From contig JAPUFB010000001.1 of assembly GCA_027492255.1 (NCBI GenBank), forward strand, positions 1 through 64,000: a stretch of DNA of 64,000 bases. The letters are read 5' to 3'. Source of the DNA: Candidatus Saccharimonadota bacterium. GTDB lineage: Bacteria > Patescibacteriota > Saccharimonadia > Saccharimonadales > Saccharimonadaceae. The notes under the pieces were generated by a model, which made no database searches, was not told the DNA's origin, and was given only the letters and a program-made list of their open reading frames with translations. This document shows positions 1 to 7,752 of the stretch, in pieces (position 1 is the stretch's first letter; each line of letters begins with the position of its first letter). A program made the position numbers and the translations under genes.

Positions 1-494
1 CTCTTGGCGCCGTCCTTCCACTCGGTCTTGGTGATCACGGGATCAGGCTGCTTCGGACGGCAGTTGATCGCACCGTAGCTTGCGGTGCGAGTGTCGACGC
101 CTGCGGCTCCGCTTGTCCACGTGAGACGGAACGTTGCCGTTCCTCCCGTGGTCTGGTCTGCGCCGAGCGTGACCGTGAACGTTGCCGATGCACCGCCGGT
201 TGCCACCGTCTTCTTGACGGACGTGACACCACCTGCAGACATCGTCACATCCATGTTCAGCCCGGATTTGAGCGGCTCAGTGTTGATGAACGTTCCGCTC
301 ACCTCCACCTTGCCGTTCTTGCAGCCTACTTGCGCCGACTGGGTGGTCGACCAGGCGTAGACCGGAGTGGTGGTTGCAGCGACGACGCCCACACCCACAC
401 CGATGCCGACGAGGCCAGGAGTGAGCATGAGTGCGGCGAGCCATGAGCCCACCCTTGCATGACGCGGCTTTCCGAGCCGCTGGAAGAGATTCAA
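1..494 (-). CDS. Secreted protein of unknown function, C-terminus cut by window edge
   Basis: An open frame runs from a TTG start at 494-492 to the left edge without a stop (about 164 codons seen). The TTG is preceded by an AAAGGGGGA Shine-Dalgarno site; an in-frame ATG at 428 is the alternative but lies inside the signal peptide. The N-terminus has Arg/Lys residues, a hydrophobic stretch rich in Leu, Gly and Val, and an Ala-x-Ala-like cleavage region near residues 45-50 (PVYA before W), so the protein should be exported. The mature part has many Thr, Val and Gly and one Cys pair (VGCKNG and INCRP), like an Ig-type beta sandwich. Codon use is clearly richer in GC than in the neighbouring housekeeping genes. 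Function is not recognised. Confidence 0.75.
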   Translation of the reverse strand, partial: MNLFQRLGKPRHARVGSWLAALMLTPGLVGIGVGVGVVAATTTPVYAWSTTQSAQVGCKNGKVEVSGTFINTEPLKSGLNMDVTMSAGGVTSVKKTVATGGASATFTVTLGADQTTGGTATFRLTWTSGAAGVDTRTASYGAINCRPKQPDPVITKTEWKDGAK

Positions 495-525
495 GATTCC
501 CCCTTTGGGATCGTGAGATGAGTCA

Positions 526-556
526 AATTGTCAACTGGTGCTCGGTCGAGCACCAG
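526..556 (-). promoter_or_regulatory. TTGACAATT box with adjoining 22-nt palindrome upstream of the partial gene
   Basis: On the minus strand TTGACAATT (534-526) could be a -35 element, but no good -10 box is seen 16-18 nt further on. A perfect 10-bp inverted repeat with a 2-nt centre (CTGGTGCTCG and its complement, 535-556) abuts it on the upstream side. A near-identical arrangement, palindrome then TTGACAATT then TCATC, lies upstream of the gene at 860-1858, which suggests a shared operator. This is inference. Confidence 0.45.
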
Positions 557-755
557 CCAGCGGATGCTGGATGATAACTCGAACACACCCCAACCGACCG
601 GAATGTCGGTAATGTATGAAATAATACCATACTTATTCATTTTTTGCAACATTCAAAGCATAAACATGATTAAACGCAAATAACGTTCTTATCTCCGTTA
701 AAGACTGTCTATGGAGTAATAATGTGCTATTTTTGTAGTATTTTTCTTATTGAAA

Positions 756-784
756 GCGCCCTAGTCTACTGGAGACTAGGGCGC
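756..784 (-). terminator. Strong hairpin downstream of the VPDTG surface-protein gene
   Basis: A perfect 12-bp stem (GCGCCCTAGTCT and complement) with a 5-nt loop. On the minus strand it is followed by TTTCAATAAGAAAAA, a weak U tract. It lies about 75 nt past the stop of the gene at 860-1858, so it is probably its terminator or an mRNA 3'-end stabiliser. Confidence 0.6.
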
Positions 785-786
785 AG

Positions 787-854
787 GATGAATCGGACTC
801 GGTTCAACTGAGAGGTCTCAGGAGCCAGTAATCCGAAAATATATCCGATTCATC
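787..854. repeat. 11-bp inverted repeat GATGAATCGGA with nested hairpin
   Basis: GATGAATCGGA at 787-797 is matched by its exact complement at 844-854; between them CTGAGA-GG-TCTCAG (808-821) forms a second palindrome. The structure begins just after the stop codon of the surface-protein gene. A third copy of the 11-mer lies at 1910-1920 in that gene's upstream region, so the gene is bracketed by copies. Confidence 0.55.
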
Positions 855-859
855 TTGGA

Positions 860-1858
860 TCAACGCTTGGCCGGGTTGCGGCGAAGCGCCAACAGCGCTG
901 CACCACCGAGGCCAACGGCAGAGATGATCATCACCAGTGAAGGCAGCATGTCATCCCCGGCACCGGTGTCCGGCACGAGGCCGGCGGCCGATGTGGTCGC
1001 GGTCGACGCAGACGGCACGATCGCGCCCGACGACGGAGCCGAGCTGGGCGGGGCCGAGGACGGCGGCGCGGAGCTGGGCGGTGCGGAACTCGGCGGGACC
1101 GAGGACGGCGGCGCCGACGAGCAGTCCTTGGCAGGGATCGTGACGAACGACCACGACTTGATGATCGCGTCATCACCACCAGGAAGCAGCTTGCCTGAGG
1201 CGATCAGAGCGAGGTAGATGTCCTCGTCCTGCTTGTTCTCGATCTTGTACACGTCCTTCTGGATGTACTGGACGTAGCACTGAGACGCCGGGGGCGTCTT
1301 GATGAGCAACTGGGCCTTGCCGTTCGGCCAGGGGTTGTTCGGTGAACCGCCTTCGTAGACGAGCCACTCGACCGTGACCTCGTACGGAACGAAGGCCGGC
1401 GCCGAGGACGGCGGCGCGGAGCTGGGCGGTGCGGAACTCGGCGGGACCGAGGACGGCGGAGCCGAGCTGGGCGGTGCCGAGCACGGATTCGAAAGCTGGA
1501 AGGCCCAGCTGACGAACCCGTTGTAGCCGTACTGCACGGTACCCGTCAGGGTGCCGGCCGGTGCGGTGATCGGATCGGTCGTGGAGCGAGTTGCGCCCGC
1601 GTTGACGACAGACCCGAGGGAGAACTGGTCCTCGCCGATGTTGAGCGCAGGGGCTGAGAACGCCTGCGCGCTGTTGTTGGTGAGCGAGTACACGAGACCC
1701 GTCCCACCTACACATGCGACGCTGATCGTCGCCTCACCACCGGGGGACGTCTGAGAAGTTGCGGCGTATGCCCTCTGAGCGGGCGCGAACAGCGCCACGA
1801 GAGCGAACACCAAGACAAGCGGAATCCCAACGACCCACTTGAGTTGCGACCTGGACAT
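860..1858 (-). CDS. Sortase-type surface protein with Pro/Ser repeats and VPDTG signal
   Basis: A 332-residue exported protein. Residues 1-33 form a signal peptide (Arg/Lys, long hydrophobic core, AYA end). The first globular part (about 35-135) resembles a small beta domain with two Cys. Two low-complexity blocks built from SAPPSS/SVPPSS units (about 135-160 and 245-285) frame a second domain. The C-terminus has VPDTG (about 295-299), a hydrophobic helix and an RR..KR tail, the three-part layout of sortase substrates, with V in place of the usual L of LPxTG. A sortase gene lies 2 kb away on the same strand. GGAGGAAGG precedes the ATG. The high GC and GCC/CTC/GTC codon use differ from the surrounding genes, which suggests transfer or strong amino-acid and codon bias. 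Ligand unknown. Confidence 0.8.
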   Translation of the reverse strand: MSRSQLKWVVGIPLVLVFALVALFAPAQRAYAATSQTSPGGEATISVACVGGTGLVYSLTNNSAQAFSAPALNIGEDQFSLGSVVNAGATRSTTDPITAPAGTLTGTVQYGYNGFVSWAFQLSNPCSAPPSSAPPSSVPPSSAPPSSAPPSSAPAFVPYEVTVEWLVYEGGSPNNPWPNGKAQLLIKTPPASQCYVQYIQKDVYKIENKQDEDIYLALIASGKLLPGGDDAIIKSWSFVTIPAKDCSSAPPSSVPPSSAPPSSAPPSSAPPSSAPSSGAIVPSASTATTSAAGLVPDTGAGDDMLPSLVMIISAVGLGGAALLALRRNPAKR

Positions 1859-1909
1859 TGCTGTCCTTCCTCCCCTCCTACAAGGGGACTGGAGCCTCGG
1901 TGAGATTTT

Positions 1910-1960
1910 GATGAATCGGAATTGTCAAGTTACAACACGGGAGACTAGCTAGTCCTCCCG
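1910..1960 (-). promoter_or_regulatory. Palindrome plus TTGACAATT box upstream of the VPDTG protein
   Basis: In transcript sense the 12-bp palindrome GACTAGCTAGTC (1943-1954, flanked by CGGGA/TCCCG) is followed by TTGACAATT (1928-1920) and TCCGATTCATC (1920-1910). TTGACA is a perfect -35 hexamer, but no good -10 is visible at 16-18 nt. The arrangement copies the one at 526-556. Confidence 0.45.
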
Positions 1961-2070
1961 AATCGATATTATTCAATCCGAAGAACACCAATCTCACCGT
2001 TACATCCTTATGAATGTTAAGAACACTTTAACATTTTATTGATTATTGTGCAATATATTTAGTTTACATA

Positions 2071-3780
2071 TTATTGAAGCTGAGAATTGATCGTATGAGC
2101 AATATCTGCAATAGTTCCCCAGTTCTGACTATTTGTCATAATGACGAGCACATACACTCCTGTTGGCGAATAGACAATTGATGCATCATGCAGATATGCG
2201 TCCAAGAACCCGACTTTATCGGCCACGTCTATGCCGCCAAGACCAGTTGGGATACCCTTACGGAAAACTTGTCGCTTCATAGCATCAATCAAACGCGCTC
2301 GTGATCCCTCATTCAGCCCTAATTGATTCGACTCAAGTTTTTGCAAGAAGAGTGCAAGGTCATTAGCAGTCGACACGAATGGTTTCGATAAAACGGTATT
2401 GTTTGCTCCGAGTGCACGCGCCTCGTTACTGATCGTTCCCCAGCTCATCGTCGCCCCAAACCACTCGGCACAAGTATTATCAGAGTTGACAATCATATTA
2501 TCAAAACATTGACTTATTGTCTGGCCACCCGTAGAACTCTGACCCCAGCTCATTGCACCGCTATCAATTCGTTTCAAGACAGAATACGCAACAAATAGTT
2601 TATAGGTACTGGCCGGATGGTATTGTTTGTCACCATTTGCACTAACCCCGCTATCCCCAAGTTTACGCACAGATATCGCGACGTCCCTATCCTTCGCCAA
2701 ATCATTGACGAGCGCCTGCAGTCCTGCTGGCGTCTTACTATAGGAGCGGTTATAGGCGAGTTTTGGCTCCAATACAGCAATACTTGCACTCACGGTACCG
2801 CCCTCACCTTTTATCAAGCCTTGTTCTATGTTAGCTGTGGTATTCTCAAGATTAATTCCTCGACCGCTCTCCCCTGTTACCCTACCCGTCTCTATACCGT
2901 CAAATGTGGTAATAGTCGTGGTACCTGGAGCAATATAGATCGTTTTCTGAATAGTCGCAAGGTACGCTTGAACTGCCTCTGCATTCAAGCCAACACTCAA
3001 CTTCTTTGTTATGGCATCTTCTGGAAATGCCAACCATGTCGCGATCGTCTCTTTTGGAACGGCGTACGCACGATCTGCAATTGAAATTGTAAGCGGTCGG
3101 CTTGCCACGATATTGGCTTCTGCAAGGAGAGCCTGTACATCCGCATCACTCCGAGATGGCTTCGTTGGGGTCATCCTCACATCTATCGATATACCCTCTT
3201 TAGTCAGGTCGCTTGCGAGTATCTGACTCTTTAGATTTGCTACTGGACAGGCCTCACCATCTTTCGCCGGGTCAAGCACGATTACTCCATCTTTCGCTAC
3301 TGCTCCAGCACTTTTAGGTAATACCTCGCACTTTACGGCAATTTCAGCTGCAAATTGCGAAAACCGTTCGTCATCAAGACGAGTAGTGACTTTCTCGTTG
3401 ACCGCCATCCCTTTAAAAAACAGGCTAAATGGAATAATCCGCAAAACCCAAGGATAATCAGTTAATTTCTTCATAATCGCATCAGCATCAGGTGCAACTC
3501 CTGTATTACCGAGATCCTGTTGGCTTTTTTCACCTCTTACTGTTGTCGTCATCTTGCCATATGAATATTCGACCAGTAATTTTTTCTCCACATCTGTTTT
3601 TGACATGCCACTTACTACTTCGCCATCAAGACGAGTATTCGGTAGGGCGTGGTCGCTGCTGTAAAATAGTTGCCCCATGACAACAACCAATAACAACGCA
3701 CATATATTAAGAAGCCACTGTTTTTTTCCGTGGCCTAGCGTTCCTATGCTTTTAATTATGTGTTTCACCTTCACTTGCAT
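2071..3780 (-). CDS. Membrane-anchored beta-lactamase-fold serine hydrolase
   Basis: A 569-residue protein from ATG 3780. That start was chosen because a TATAAT box ends 10 nt upstream; a longer frame to 3873 would run through the preceding gene's terminator. Residues 22-39 are a membrane anchor, so the rest is extracellular. The middle (about 60-350) resembles repeated VanW/peptidoglycan-binding-type modules. The C-terminal domain has the class A beta-lactamase/PBP signature: STYK with nucleophile Ser near 391, SDN near 433-435, and DKVG in the place of KTG. It probably acts on peptidoglycan or is a PBP-like carboxypeptidase or transferase; a true beta-lactamase is less likely given the large N-terminal region. 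It lies beside a sortase and a cell-wall protein, which fits envelope work. Confidence 0.8.
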   Translation of the reverse strand: MQVKVKHIIKSIGTLGHGKKQWLLNICALLLVVVMGQLFYSSDHALPNTRLDGEVVSGMSKTDVEKKLLVEYSYGKMTTTVRGEKSQQDLGNTGVAPDADAIMKKLTDYPWVLRIIPFSLFFKGMAVNEKVTTRLDDERFSQFAAEIAVKCEVLPKSAGAVAKDGVIVLDPAKDGEACPVANLKSQILASDLTKEGISIDVRMTPTKPSRSDADVQALLAEANIVASRPLTISIADRAYAVPKETIATWLAFPEDAITKKLSVGLNAEAVQAYLATIQKTIYIAPGTTTITTFDGIETGRVTGESGRGINLENTTANIEQGLIKGEGGTVSASIAVLEPKLAYNRSYSKTPAGLQALVNDLAKDRDVAISVRKLGDSGVSANGDKQYHPASTYKLFVAYSVLKRIDSGAMSWGQSSTGGQTISQCFDNMIVNSDNTCAEWFGATMSWGTISNEARALGANNTVLSKPFVSTANDLALFLQKLESNQLGLNEGSRARLIDAMKRQVFRKGIPTGLGGIDVADKVGFLDAYLHDASIVYSPTGVYVLVIMTNSQNWGTIADIAHTINSQLQ

Positions 3781-3790
3781 GTTGTTTATG

Positions 3791-3796
3791 ATTATA
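3791..3796 (-). promoter_or_regulatory. Extended -10 box of the serine hydrolase gene
   Basis: TGATATAAT reads on the minus strand and ends 10 nt before the ATG at 3780. The possible -35 (TTAAGA, 3819-3814, 17-nt spacing) is weak. Transcription would begin within about 3 nt of the start codon, so the mRNA is nearly leaderless and has no Shine-Dalgarno site. Confidence 0.65.
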
Positions 3797-3828
3797 TCAA
3801 AAACCAATCTGTTTCTTAAAATGAGAGA

Positions 3829-3852
3829 GCCCGCACGGATGTCCGTGCGGGC
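3829..3852 (-). terminator. Intrinsic terminator of the sortase gene
   Basis: An 11-bp perfect stem (GCCCGCACGGA and complement) with a 2-nt centre. On the minus strand it is followed by TCTCTCATTTT. It lies 18 nt past the sortase stop codon. Confidence 0.75.
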
Positions 3853-3869
3853 CAAAAAACTCGCTTCTC

Positions 3870-4553
3870 TCATTTCTGGATCTCAGCAAAGATAAACAGA
3901 GCATCGGGCGTTGTTGAGCCCGCGTCATACCAACACGTAATAAGCACGAGCTTCCCAGGGTAGTTACCCCAGATAGTCGGATCAGACGCTGACTTGATCT
4001 TATCGATCCTCTTCTTTGCTGTGATCTTGTAATGCAATTCGCCAGCCTTCGTTGTTAGGACGATGTCTTGACCAACGGTGACAATGTCCAATTGCAGCAT
4101 ATTGCACGGTACTGATGGGTCAGTGGGCGCCCTCTTGGAGTGCGTATGACACGCCAAGTAGACTGTACCCGAGGAATTAGTAGCCGGCAGGCCACTATAG
4201 CCATAGGGCACATCCCCGATCAACCACACATTAGCTAGATCCGGCGGGGTGATTTTCTTTGAACCCTGCAGCAACATCGTCTTCACATTTACAGAAAATC
4301 CCGTATTCGTGATCGCAACATGTGTTGGCTCTGCGGGCGGGATAGATGGCTGCAATGAAGGAGTAGGCAAAGTGGGGGTGGTTACACGAGGCTGAGCGCT
4401 TGAACTCGGTACATCATTGAAATCCGGAGTCGTCGAGTCTACACTCTGTGTCGCCTGAGCGACAGAAACGGTGTAGGCTGTTGAGGTCGACCCCTGTATC
4501 TGAGACAGTAGCAGCGCGAGACAGATGGCAATCACAATCTTGTACTTGAGCAT
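3870..4553 (-). CDS. Sortase-family transpeptidase, catalytic Arg not conserved
   Basis: A 227-residue exported protein: hydrophobic N-terminus (5-25), a Ser/Thr/Pro-rich linker (about 30-75), then a sortase beta-barrel. Catalytic His is in ACHTHS (136 or 138) and the Cys is in LITC (Cys207), matching the TLxTC strand of sortases. The Arg normally found about ten residues after the Cys is replaced: the equivalent strand reads PDALFIFA, with Ala218. The enzyme may therefore be slow, use another residue, or be inactive. A good AAAAGGAGC site precedes the ATG. The VPDTG protein at 860-1858 is the obvious candidate substrate. The Cys at 135 next to the His is also unusual. Confidence 0.8.
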   Translation of the reverse strand: MLKYKIVIAICLALLLSQIQGSTSTAYTVSVAQATQSVDSTTPDFNDVPSSSAQPRVTTPTLPTPSLQPSIPPAEPTHVAITNTGFSVNVKTMLLQGSKKITPPDLANVWLIGDVPYGYSGLPATNSSGTVYLACHTHSKRAPTDPSVPCNMLQLDIVTVGQDIVLTTKAGELHYKITAKKRIDKIKSASDPTIWGNYPGKLVLITCWYDAGSTTPDALFIFAEIQK

Positions 4554-4738
4554 CGTAGCTCCTTTTCTGTCCTGATGTTAGGACACGAGATGGATACTAC
4601 AGGCTCTGACGAAATGTATGAGAGAAGTGAATTGTTAATGCGCCTCCGGGAGACACATCGTAGAAAGATGCCTCTCATACCATTCGACGCAGCCTGTCGC
4701 ATTTGACAGATAAGAACTATTATATCATTTTATTATTA

Positions 4739-5461
4739 TTACGCAATGAAGCCCAGCTTATAGAAACGCTCACGGTTACCTTTTGCACCCGCAACGTCGC
4801 TGTCCGCCTTATCAATGATAATGAAATATTGTTTTGCCCATAGCTCAAAATCCTTAAGAATTGAACGACGCATCGCATCGTTTTTGATGATTCCTTTGTT
4901 TATCTGTTGTCTGCCTGCTTCAAATTGAGGTTTTACCATTGCAATAACCACTGTTCGATCCGACATGAGGCTGCGAATATGAGGAAGGATTTCACGAAGC
5001 GATATAAAGCTGACGTCAATAACCACGATATCGATAGGAACCGTTGGTGTAAAATCACGGATGTCCGTCTTTTCATGAAGCTCAATTCGCTCGTCGCCCC
5101 TAAGACTAGGATGAAGCTGTTCTGTCCCTACATCAATGGCAAACACTTTTGCGGCACCATGCTGCAACGCGTAATCAGTAAAACCACCAGTGCTTGAGCC
5201 AACATCAAGTACGGTCTTGTTTTTGAACTCAACTTGAAGTGATTGAGCAACACTTGCAAGCTTTAGCCCTGCACGAGAAACGTATCGTTCATCAGTTCTC
5301 AGTTCAATCACCGTGCTTGAATCTACTGCTTCGCCAGATTTTGTCGCTTGACGGCCATTTACATACACCTTACCTAGCTTGATCCAGCTTTCAGCTTGCG
5401 AACGGCTTACGACTAGTCCGCGAGATGTGAGTTCAATATCAAGCCGGCCTTTTACTTGCAT
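4739..5461 (-). CDS. tlyA: TlyA family rRNA 2'-O-methyltransferase
   Basis: A 240-residue protein with an N-terminal S4 RNA-binding domain (1-60) followed by an FtsJ-like Rossmann methyltransferase domain. SAM motif DVGSSTGGFTD is near residue 88, and the K-D-K-E tetrad is visible in RAGLKL, VIDVSF, MVKPQFE and GNRERF. Family members methylate the ribose of cytidines in 16S and/or 23S rRNA; some were annotated as hemolysins. The ATG overlaps the end of the EF-P gene by 10 nt, so the two are translationally coupled and sit in one translation-related operon. Confidence 0.92.
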   Translation of the reverse strand: MQVKGRLDIELTSRGLVVSRSQAESWIKLGKVYVNGRQATKSGEAVDSSTVIELRTDERYVSRAGLKLASVAQSLQVEFKNKTVLDVGSSTGGFTDYALQHGAAKVFAIDVGTEQLHPSLRGDERIELHEKTDIRDFTPTVPIDIVVIDVSFISLREILPHIRSLMSDRTVVIAMVKPQFEAGRQQINKGIIKNDAMRRSILKDFELWAKQYFIIIDKADSDVAGAKGNRERFYKLGFIA

Positions 5462-6012
5462 CGTTCGATATAGCTTCCGTCACGAGTATCTACTTTAATC
5501 ATGTCATCTGTTTTAATAAATGCTGGTACTTTGACTATCTTACCTGTTTCAAGTCGAGCATCCTTCTGAATCGAACTAGTCGTGTCACCCTTCACTGCAT
5601 TTTCGGTATACACAACTTTGAGAGCAACACTTGTTGGCAATTCAACATTGATGACTTTTCCGTCAAAAAACTGTAAAGAGACTTCTTGTCCCTCGAGAAT
5701 ATACTCGCCAATATCTTCTACATCCCCGGCTGAGATTTGAAACTGCTCAAAGCTTACTGGATCCATAAAGTAATAGTAATCCACATCCTTGTAGAGGTAC
5801 TGAACAGTTTTATTGGTCACTTCTGCGCGTTCAATCTTATCTTGACCTTTAAATGTCTTTGGGATAACACTACCGTCAACCAAATTTTTAAGTTTTACGT
5901 TCACGATACTCCCGCCACGACCCATGACTTTCTGGTTGTAATCGATCACACGAAAAGGCTTACCATCGATCTGGCAAACAATACCTTTTTTTAAATCTGT
6001 TGGTTGATACAT
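5452..6012 (-). CDS. efp: Translation elongation factor P
   Basis: A 186-residue EF-P with the KOW-like N-domain and two OB domains. EF-P binds between the P and E sites and rescues ribosomes stalled on polyproline. The start at 6012 (MYQPTDLKKG) follows AGAGGAG; the longer frame upstream is not family-like. The tip of domain I reads MGRGGS, so the position that carries modified Lys in E. coli is Arg32 here. In other bacteria an Arg at this place is rhamnosylated by EarP; no such gene is seen in this window. The polyproline tracts in the DHH protein tail and other proteins here are plausible clients. Confidence 0.95.
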   Translation of the reverse strand: MYQPTDLKKGIVCQIDGKPFRVIDYNQKVMGRGGSIVNVKLKNLVDGSVIPKTFKGQDKIERAEVTNKTVQYLYKDVDYYYFMDPVSFEQFQISAGDVEDIGEYILEGQEVSLQFFDGKVINVELPTSVALKVVYTENAVKGDTTSSIQKDARLETGKIVKVPAFIKTDDMIKVDTRDGSYIERCK

Positions 6013-6052
6013 ACTTATTCTCCTCTTATGATTGCTGTCGAAATAAACGGAT

Positions 6053-6559
6053 TTATCTCCATATTCCCGACTCATTCTTTTTCCAGAACCCTGTGACATC
6101 GATTCTTGCCGTTAATTGTTCGTGCGTATACGGCGTAAGCCTCGATTCCACTGCACGAATTCCTGCCGCAGTAACCGGCACCTGAACGACCGTACTCCTC
6201 ATACTTTCTCGGGAAATTAATCGTGATCCAGCCGGAAGTAGGAGATGGAACAGCCTCACGCTACGCATGATTTGTGCTCCACTTCTCCCCTCACCACATA
6301 CTCGACTTTCACCCTTATACTCCCAGTCGCTATGCTGGCCTTTTGGAATATAAATGCCAAGTTCTTCATCTATCTCACGGAATAGCGTCATCCAGTGATC
6401 TTCTCCAGTATCAGATCCACCGCCAAAAAGTCCGTACTTACCGGCATAGGGATATTTACCACTAGTTTTGCGATGTTCAAGCCAGAAGACAGGATGTCGA
6501 CCAGCTCTCTCTATCACAGCAACGGAACTTCGAGATTCCGATGAATCTGCCTCAGGCAT
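6053..6559 (-). CDS. NUDIX hydrolase
   Basis: A 168-residue protein with a complete NUDIX box: GGSDTGE, seven residues, then REIDEELGI, starting near residue 47. The box binds Mg2+ and hydrolyses nucleoside-diphosphate-linked substrates; the substrate cannot be told from sequence. It starts 3 nt after the rpsR stop and lies between rpsR and efp, where rplI (bL9) commonly follows rpsR in other bacteria. Probably co-transcribed with the ribosomal genes. Confidence 0.85.
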   Translation of the reverse strand: MPEADSSESRSSVAVIERAGRHPVFWLEHRKTSGKYPYAGKYGLFGGGSDTGEDHWMTLFREIDEELGIYIPKGQHSDWEYKGESRVCGEGRSGAQIMRSVRLFHLLLPAGSRLISRESMRSTVVQVPVTAAGIRAVESRLTPYTHEQLTARIDVTGFWKKNESGIWR

Positions 6560-6562
6560 ATA

Positions 6563-6763
6563 CTATCCTGCAACAACGAATGGCAGTAATGCCAGGTGGC
6601 GGGCGCGCTTAATAGCGACGCTGAGTTGTCGCTGTTGGCGAGGGTTAAGACCAGTTTTTGTTGCTGGTTCAATTTGTCCGTACATATTAATAAAGCGTTG
6701 CAATGTTTTCACGTCTTTATACTCAAAATATGCAGGTATATCTTTCTTAAATCTTCGTGCCAT
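6563..6763 (-). CDS. rpsR: Small subunit ribosomal protein bS18
   Basis: A 66-residue protein matching bS18 over its length: YFEYKDVKTLQRFI and the basic QLSVAIKRARHLALLPF segment that pairs with bS6 on the 30S platform. It has no Cys, so it is the zinc-free form. Third gene of rpsF-ssb-rpsR. Confidence 0.95.
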   Translation of the reverse strand: MARRFKKDIPAYFEYKDVKTLQRFINMYGQIEPATKTGLNPRQQRQLSVAIKRARHLALLPFVVAG

Positions 6764-6808
6764 AACTATTTCGCCAGAGTTTGTTTATCTGGCATCTCCT
6801 TTATTTAC

Positions 6809-7270
6809 TTAAAATGGTATTTCGCTGAGATCGATTGGTCGATCATCAATATCTTCAACTGCTTCTTCAGCTTTATTGCCCTTTGTAGGCTCGCTTGATT
6901 TTGCTGGTGCACTATAGTCACTACCGCTCCCCTGACCACTATCAACAAAATTAAAGTCTTCAACAACTACTTCGATCTTTGATCGTTTCTGACCACTTTC
7001 CTTGTCATCCCAGCTGCTTTGTTCAAGTCTTCCACTGACGAGCAGGGCTCGGCCTTTCTGAACGTACTGAGCAATGATTTCACCCGGTTTACCCCATGCA
7101 ACGCAATCAATAAAGCTAACTGCTTCCTGCTGTTGCCCATCGGCGCTGCGCCAAGTTCGGTTGACGGCGAGAGACAAGCGCGTCACGCTTTGCCCGCTAC
7201 TTGTTGTACGAGTTTCAGGATCACGCGTGAGATTGCCCATCAAGATGACTTTATTAAAACCTTTTGCCAT
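6809..7270 (-). CDS. ssb: Single-stranded DNA-binding protein
   Basis: A 153-residue SSB: OB fold in 1-107 (NKVILMGNLTRDPE, FIDCVAWGK, SGRLE), a flexible Ser/Gly/Lys linker, and the acidic C-terminal tip IDLSEIPF that recruits partner proteins (the usual form is DDDIPF). GGAGGTG precedes the ATG. The rpsF-ssb-rpsR order is widely conserved in bacteria. Confidence 0.95.
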   Translation of the reverse strand: MAKGFNKVILMGNLTRDPETRTTSSGQSVTRLSLAVNRTWRSADGQQQEAVSFIDCVAWGKPGEIIAQYVQKGRALLVSGRLEQSSWDDKESGQKRSKIEVVVEDFNFVDSGQGSGSDYSAPAKSSEPTKGNKAEEAVEDIDDRPIDLSEIPF

Positions 7271-7298
7271 ATACTTACACCTCCGTTAACGTGTTGAC

Positions 7299-7637
7299 TT
7301 ATTCTTCTTCGCTTTTGGCTTTTTTGGTTTCTTCACTTAGGGCAGCTTTCGCCTTCGGGTCAACACTGACGAGAAGGTGGCGTAACGATTCGTCAGTGAT
7401 ATTCAATACACTGTCGATCTTGTTGACGCTCTCGCTTGGCAGTTCCAGTTGGAACTGTACATAGACAGCGAAATCTTGTCCGCTGATTGTGTACGCCAAT
7501 CGTTTCTTACCCCAGTTGTCTTCTGAAACAACTTTACCTTTATTTTCCGTGATAATACCACGGATCTTTTCCAGTGCCTTCTCAAGATTGCTCTCGAGGT
7601 CTGGATGAATCAGTACGGTTAGTTCGTACTCTCGCAT
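7299..7637 (-). CDS. rpsF: Small subunit ribosomal protein bS6
   Basis: A 112-residue bS6 (YELTVLIHPDLE start, ferredoxin-like fold, RRLAYTI-type KKRLAYTISGQ motif) with a short charged C-terminal tail of Lys/Glu. It forms a heterodimer with bS18, encoded two genes down. GGAGGAAGC precedes the ATG. A separate promoter and a leader hairpin lie upstream (7668-7734). Confidence 0.95.
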   Translation of the reverse strand: MREYELTVLIHPDLESNLEKALEKIRGIITENKGKVVSEDNWGKKRLAYTISGQDFAVYVQFQLELPSESVNKIDSVLNITDESLRHLLVSVDPKAKAALSEETKKAKSEEE

Positions 7638-7667
7638 AGTGCTTCCTCCTATGGATCCTTGTTAGGA

Positions 7668-7734
7668 GCGGCTCACCAGCCGCAGGTTGTAAATGTGTAA
7701 GGCGTATTATAACAGAGATAGCCGGATATGGAAA
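7668..7734 (-). promoter_or_regulatory. rpsF promoter and leader hairpin
   Basis: On the minus strand TTTCCA (7734-7729), a 17-nt spacer and TATAAT (7711-7706) make a promoter. The roughly 60-nt leader then holds a GCGGCT-GGTG-AGCCGC hairpin (7683-7668) ending in a CCG-containing arm. bS6 or bS6:bS18 autoregulatory leaders are known in other bacteria and use a CCG element; equating this hairpin with that motif is only a suggestion. Confidence 0.5.
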
Positions 7735-7752
7735 GACCCTCAGCTCCACACC

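Larger units (their letters stand above)
495..859. other. Gene-free stretch between two surface-protein genes, rich in palindromes
   Basis: No convincing coding frame was seen here. The stretch holds the leader of the gene ending at the left edge (palindrome 535-556, further small hairpin CCAGC/GCTGG at 556-569), an A/T-rich centre (600-750), and a structured 3' region of the gene at 860-1858 (hairpins 756-784 and 787-854). The half next to 494 is GC-rich, the centre is AT-rich. Confidence 0.6.

Noticed and set aside
855..1217. Open frames on the plus strand and in other minus frames over the Pro/Ser repeat region
   Set aside because: They are shadows of the GC-rich repeats of the VPDTG protein; no ribosome sites and biased composition.
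2617..3084. 155-codon plus-strand frame
   Set aside because: It lies wholly inside the serine hydrolase gene on the other strand and has no start signals or family-like sequence.
2071..3780. Plain beta-lactamase resistance gene
   Set aside because: The large N-terminal binding region and envelope context point to cell-wall work; KTG is replaced by KVG.
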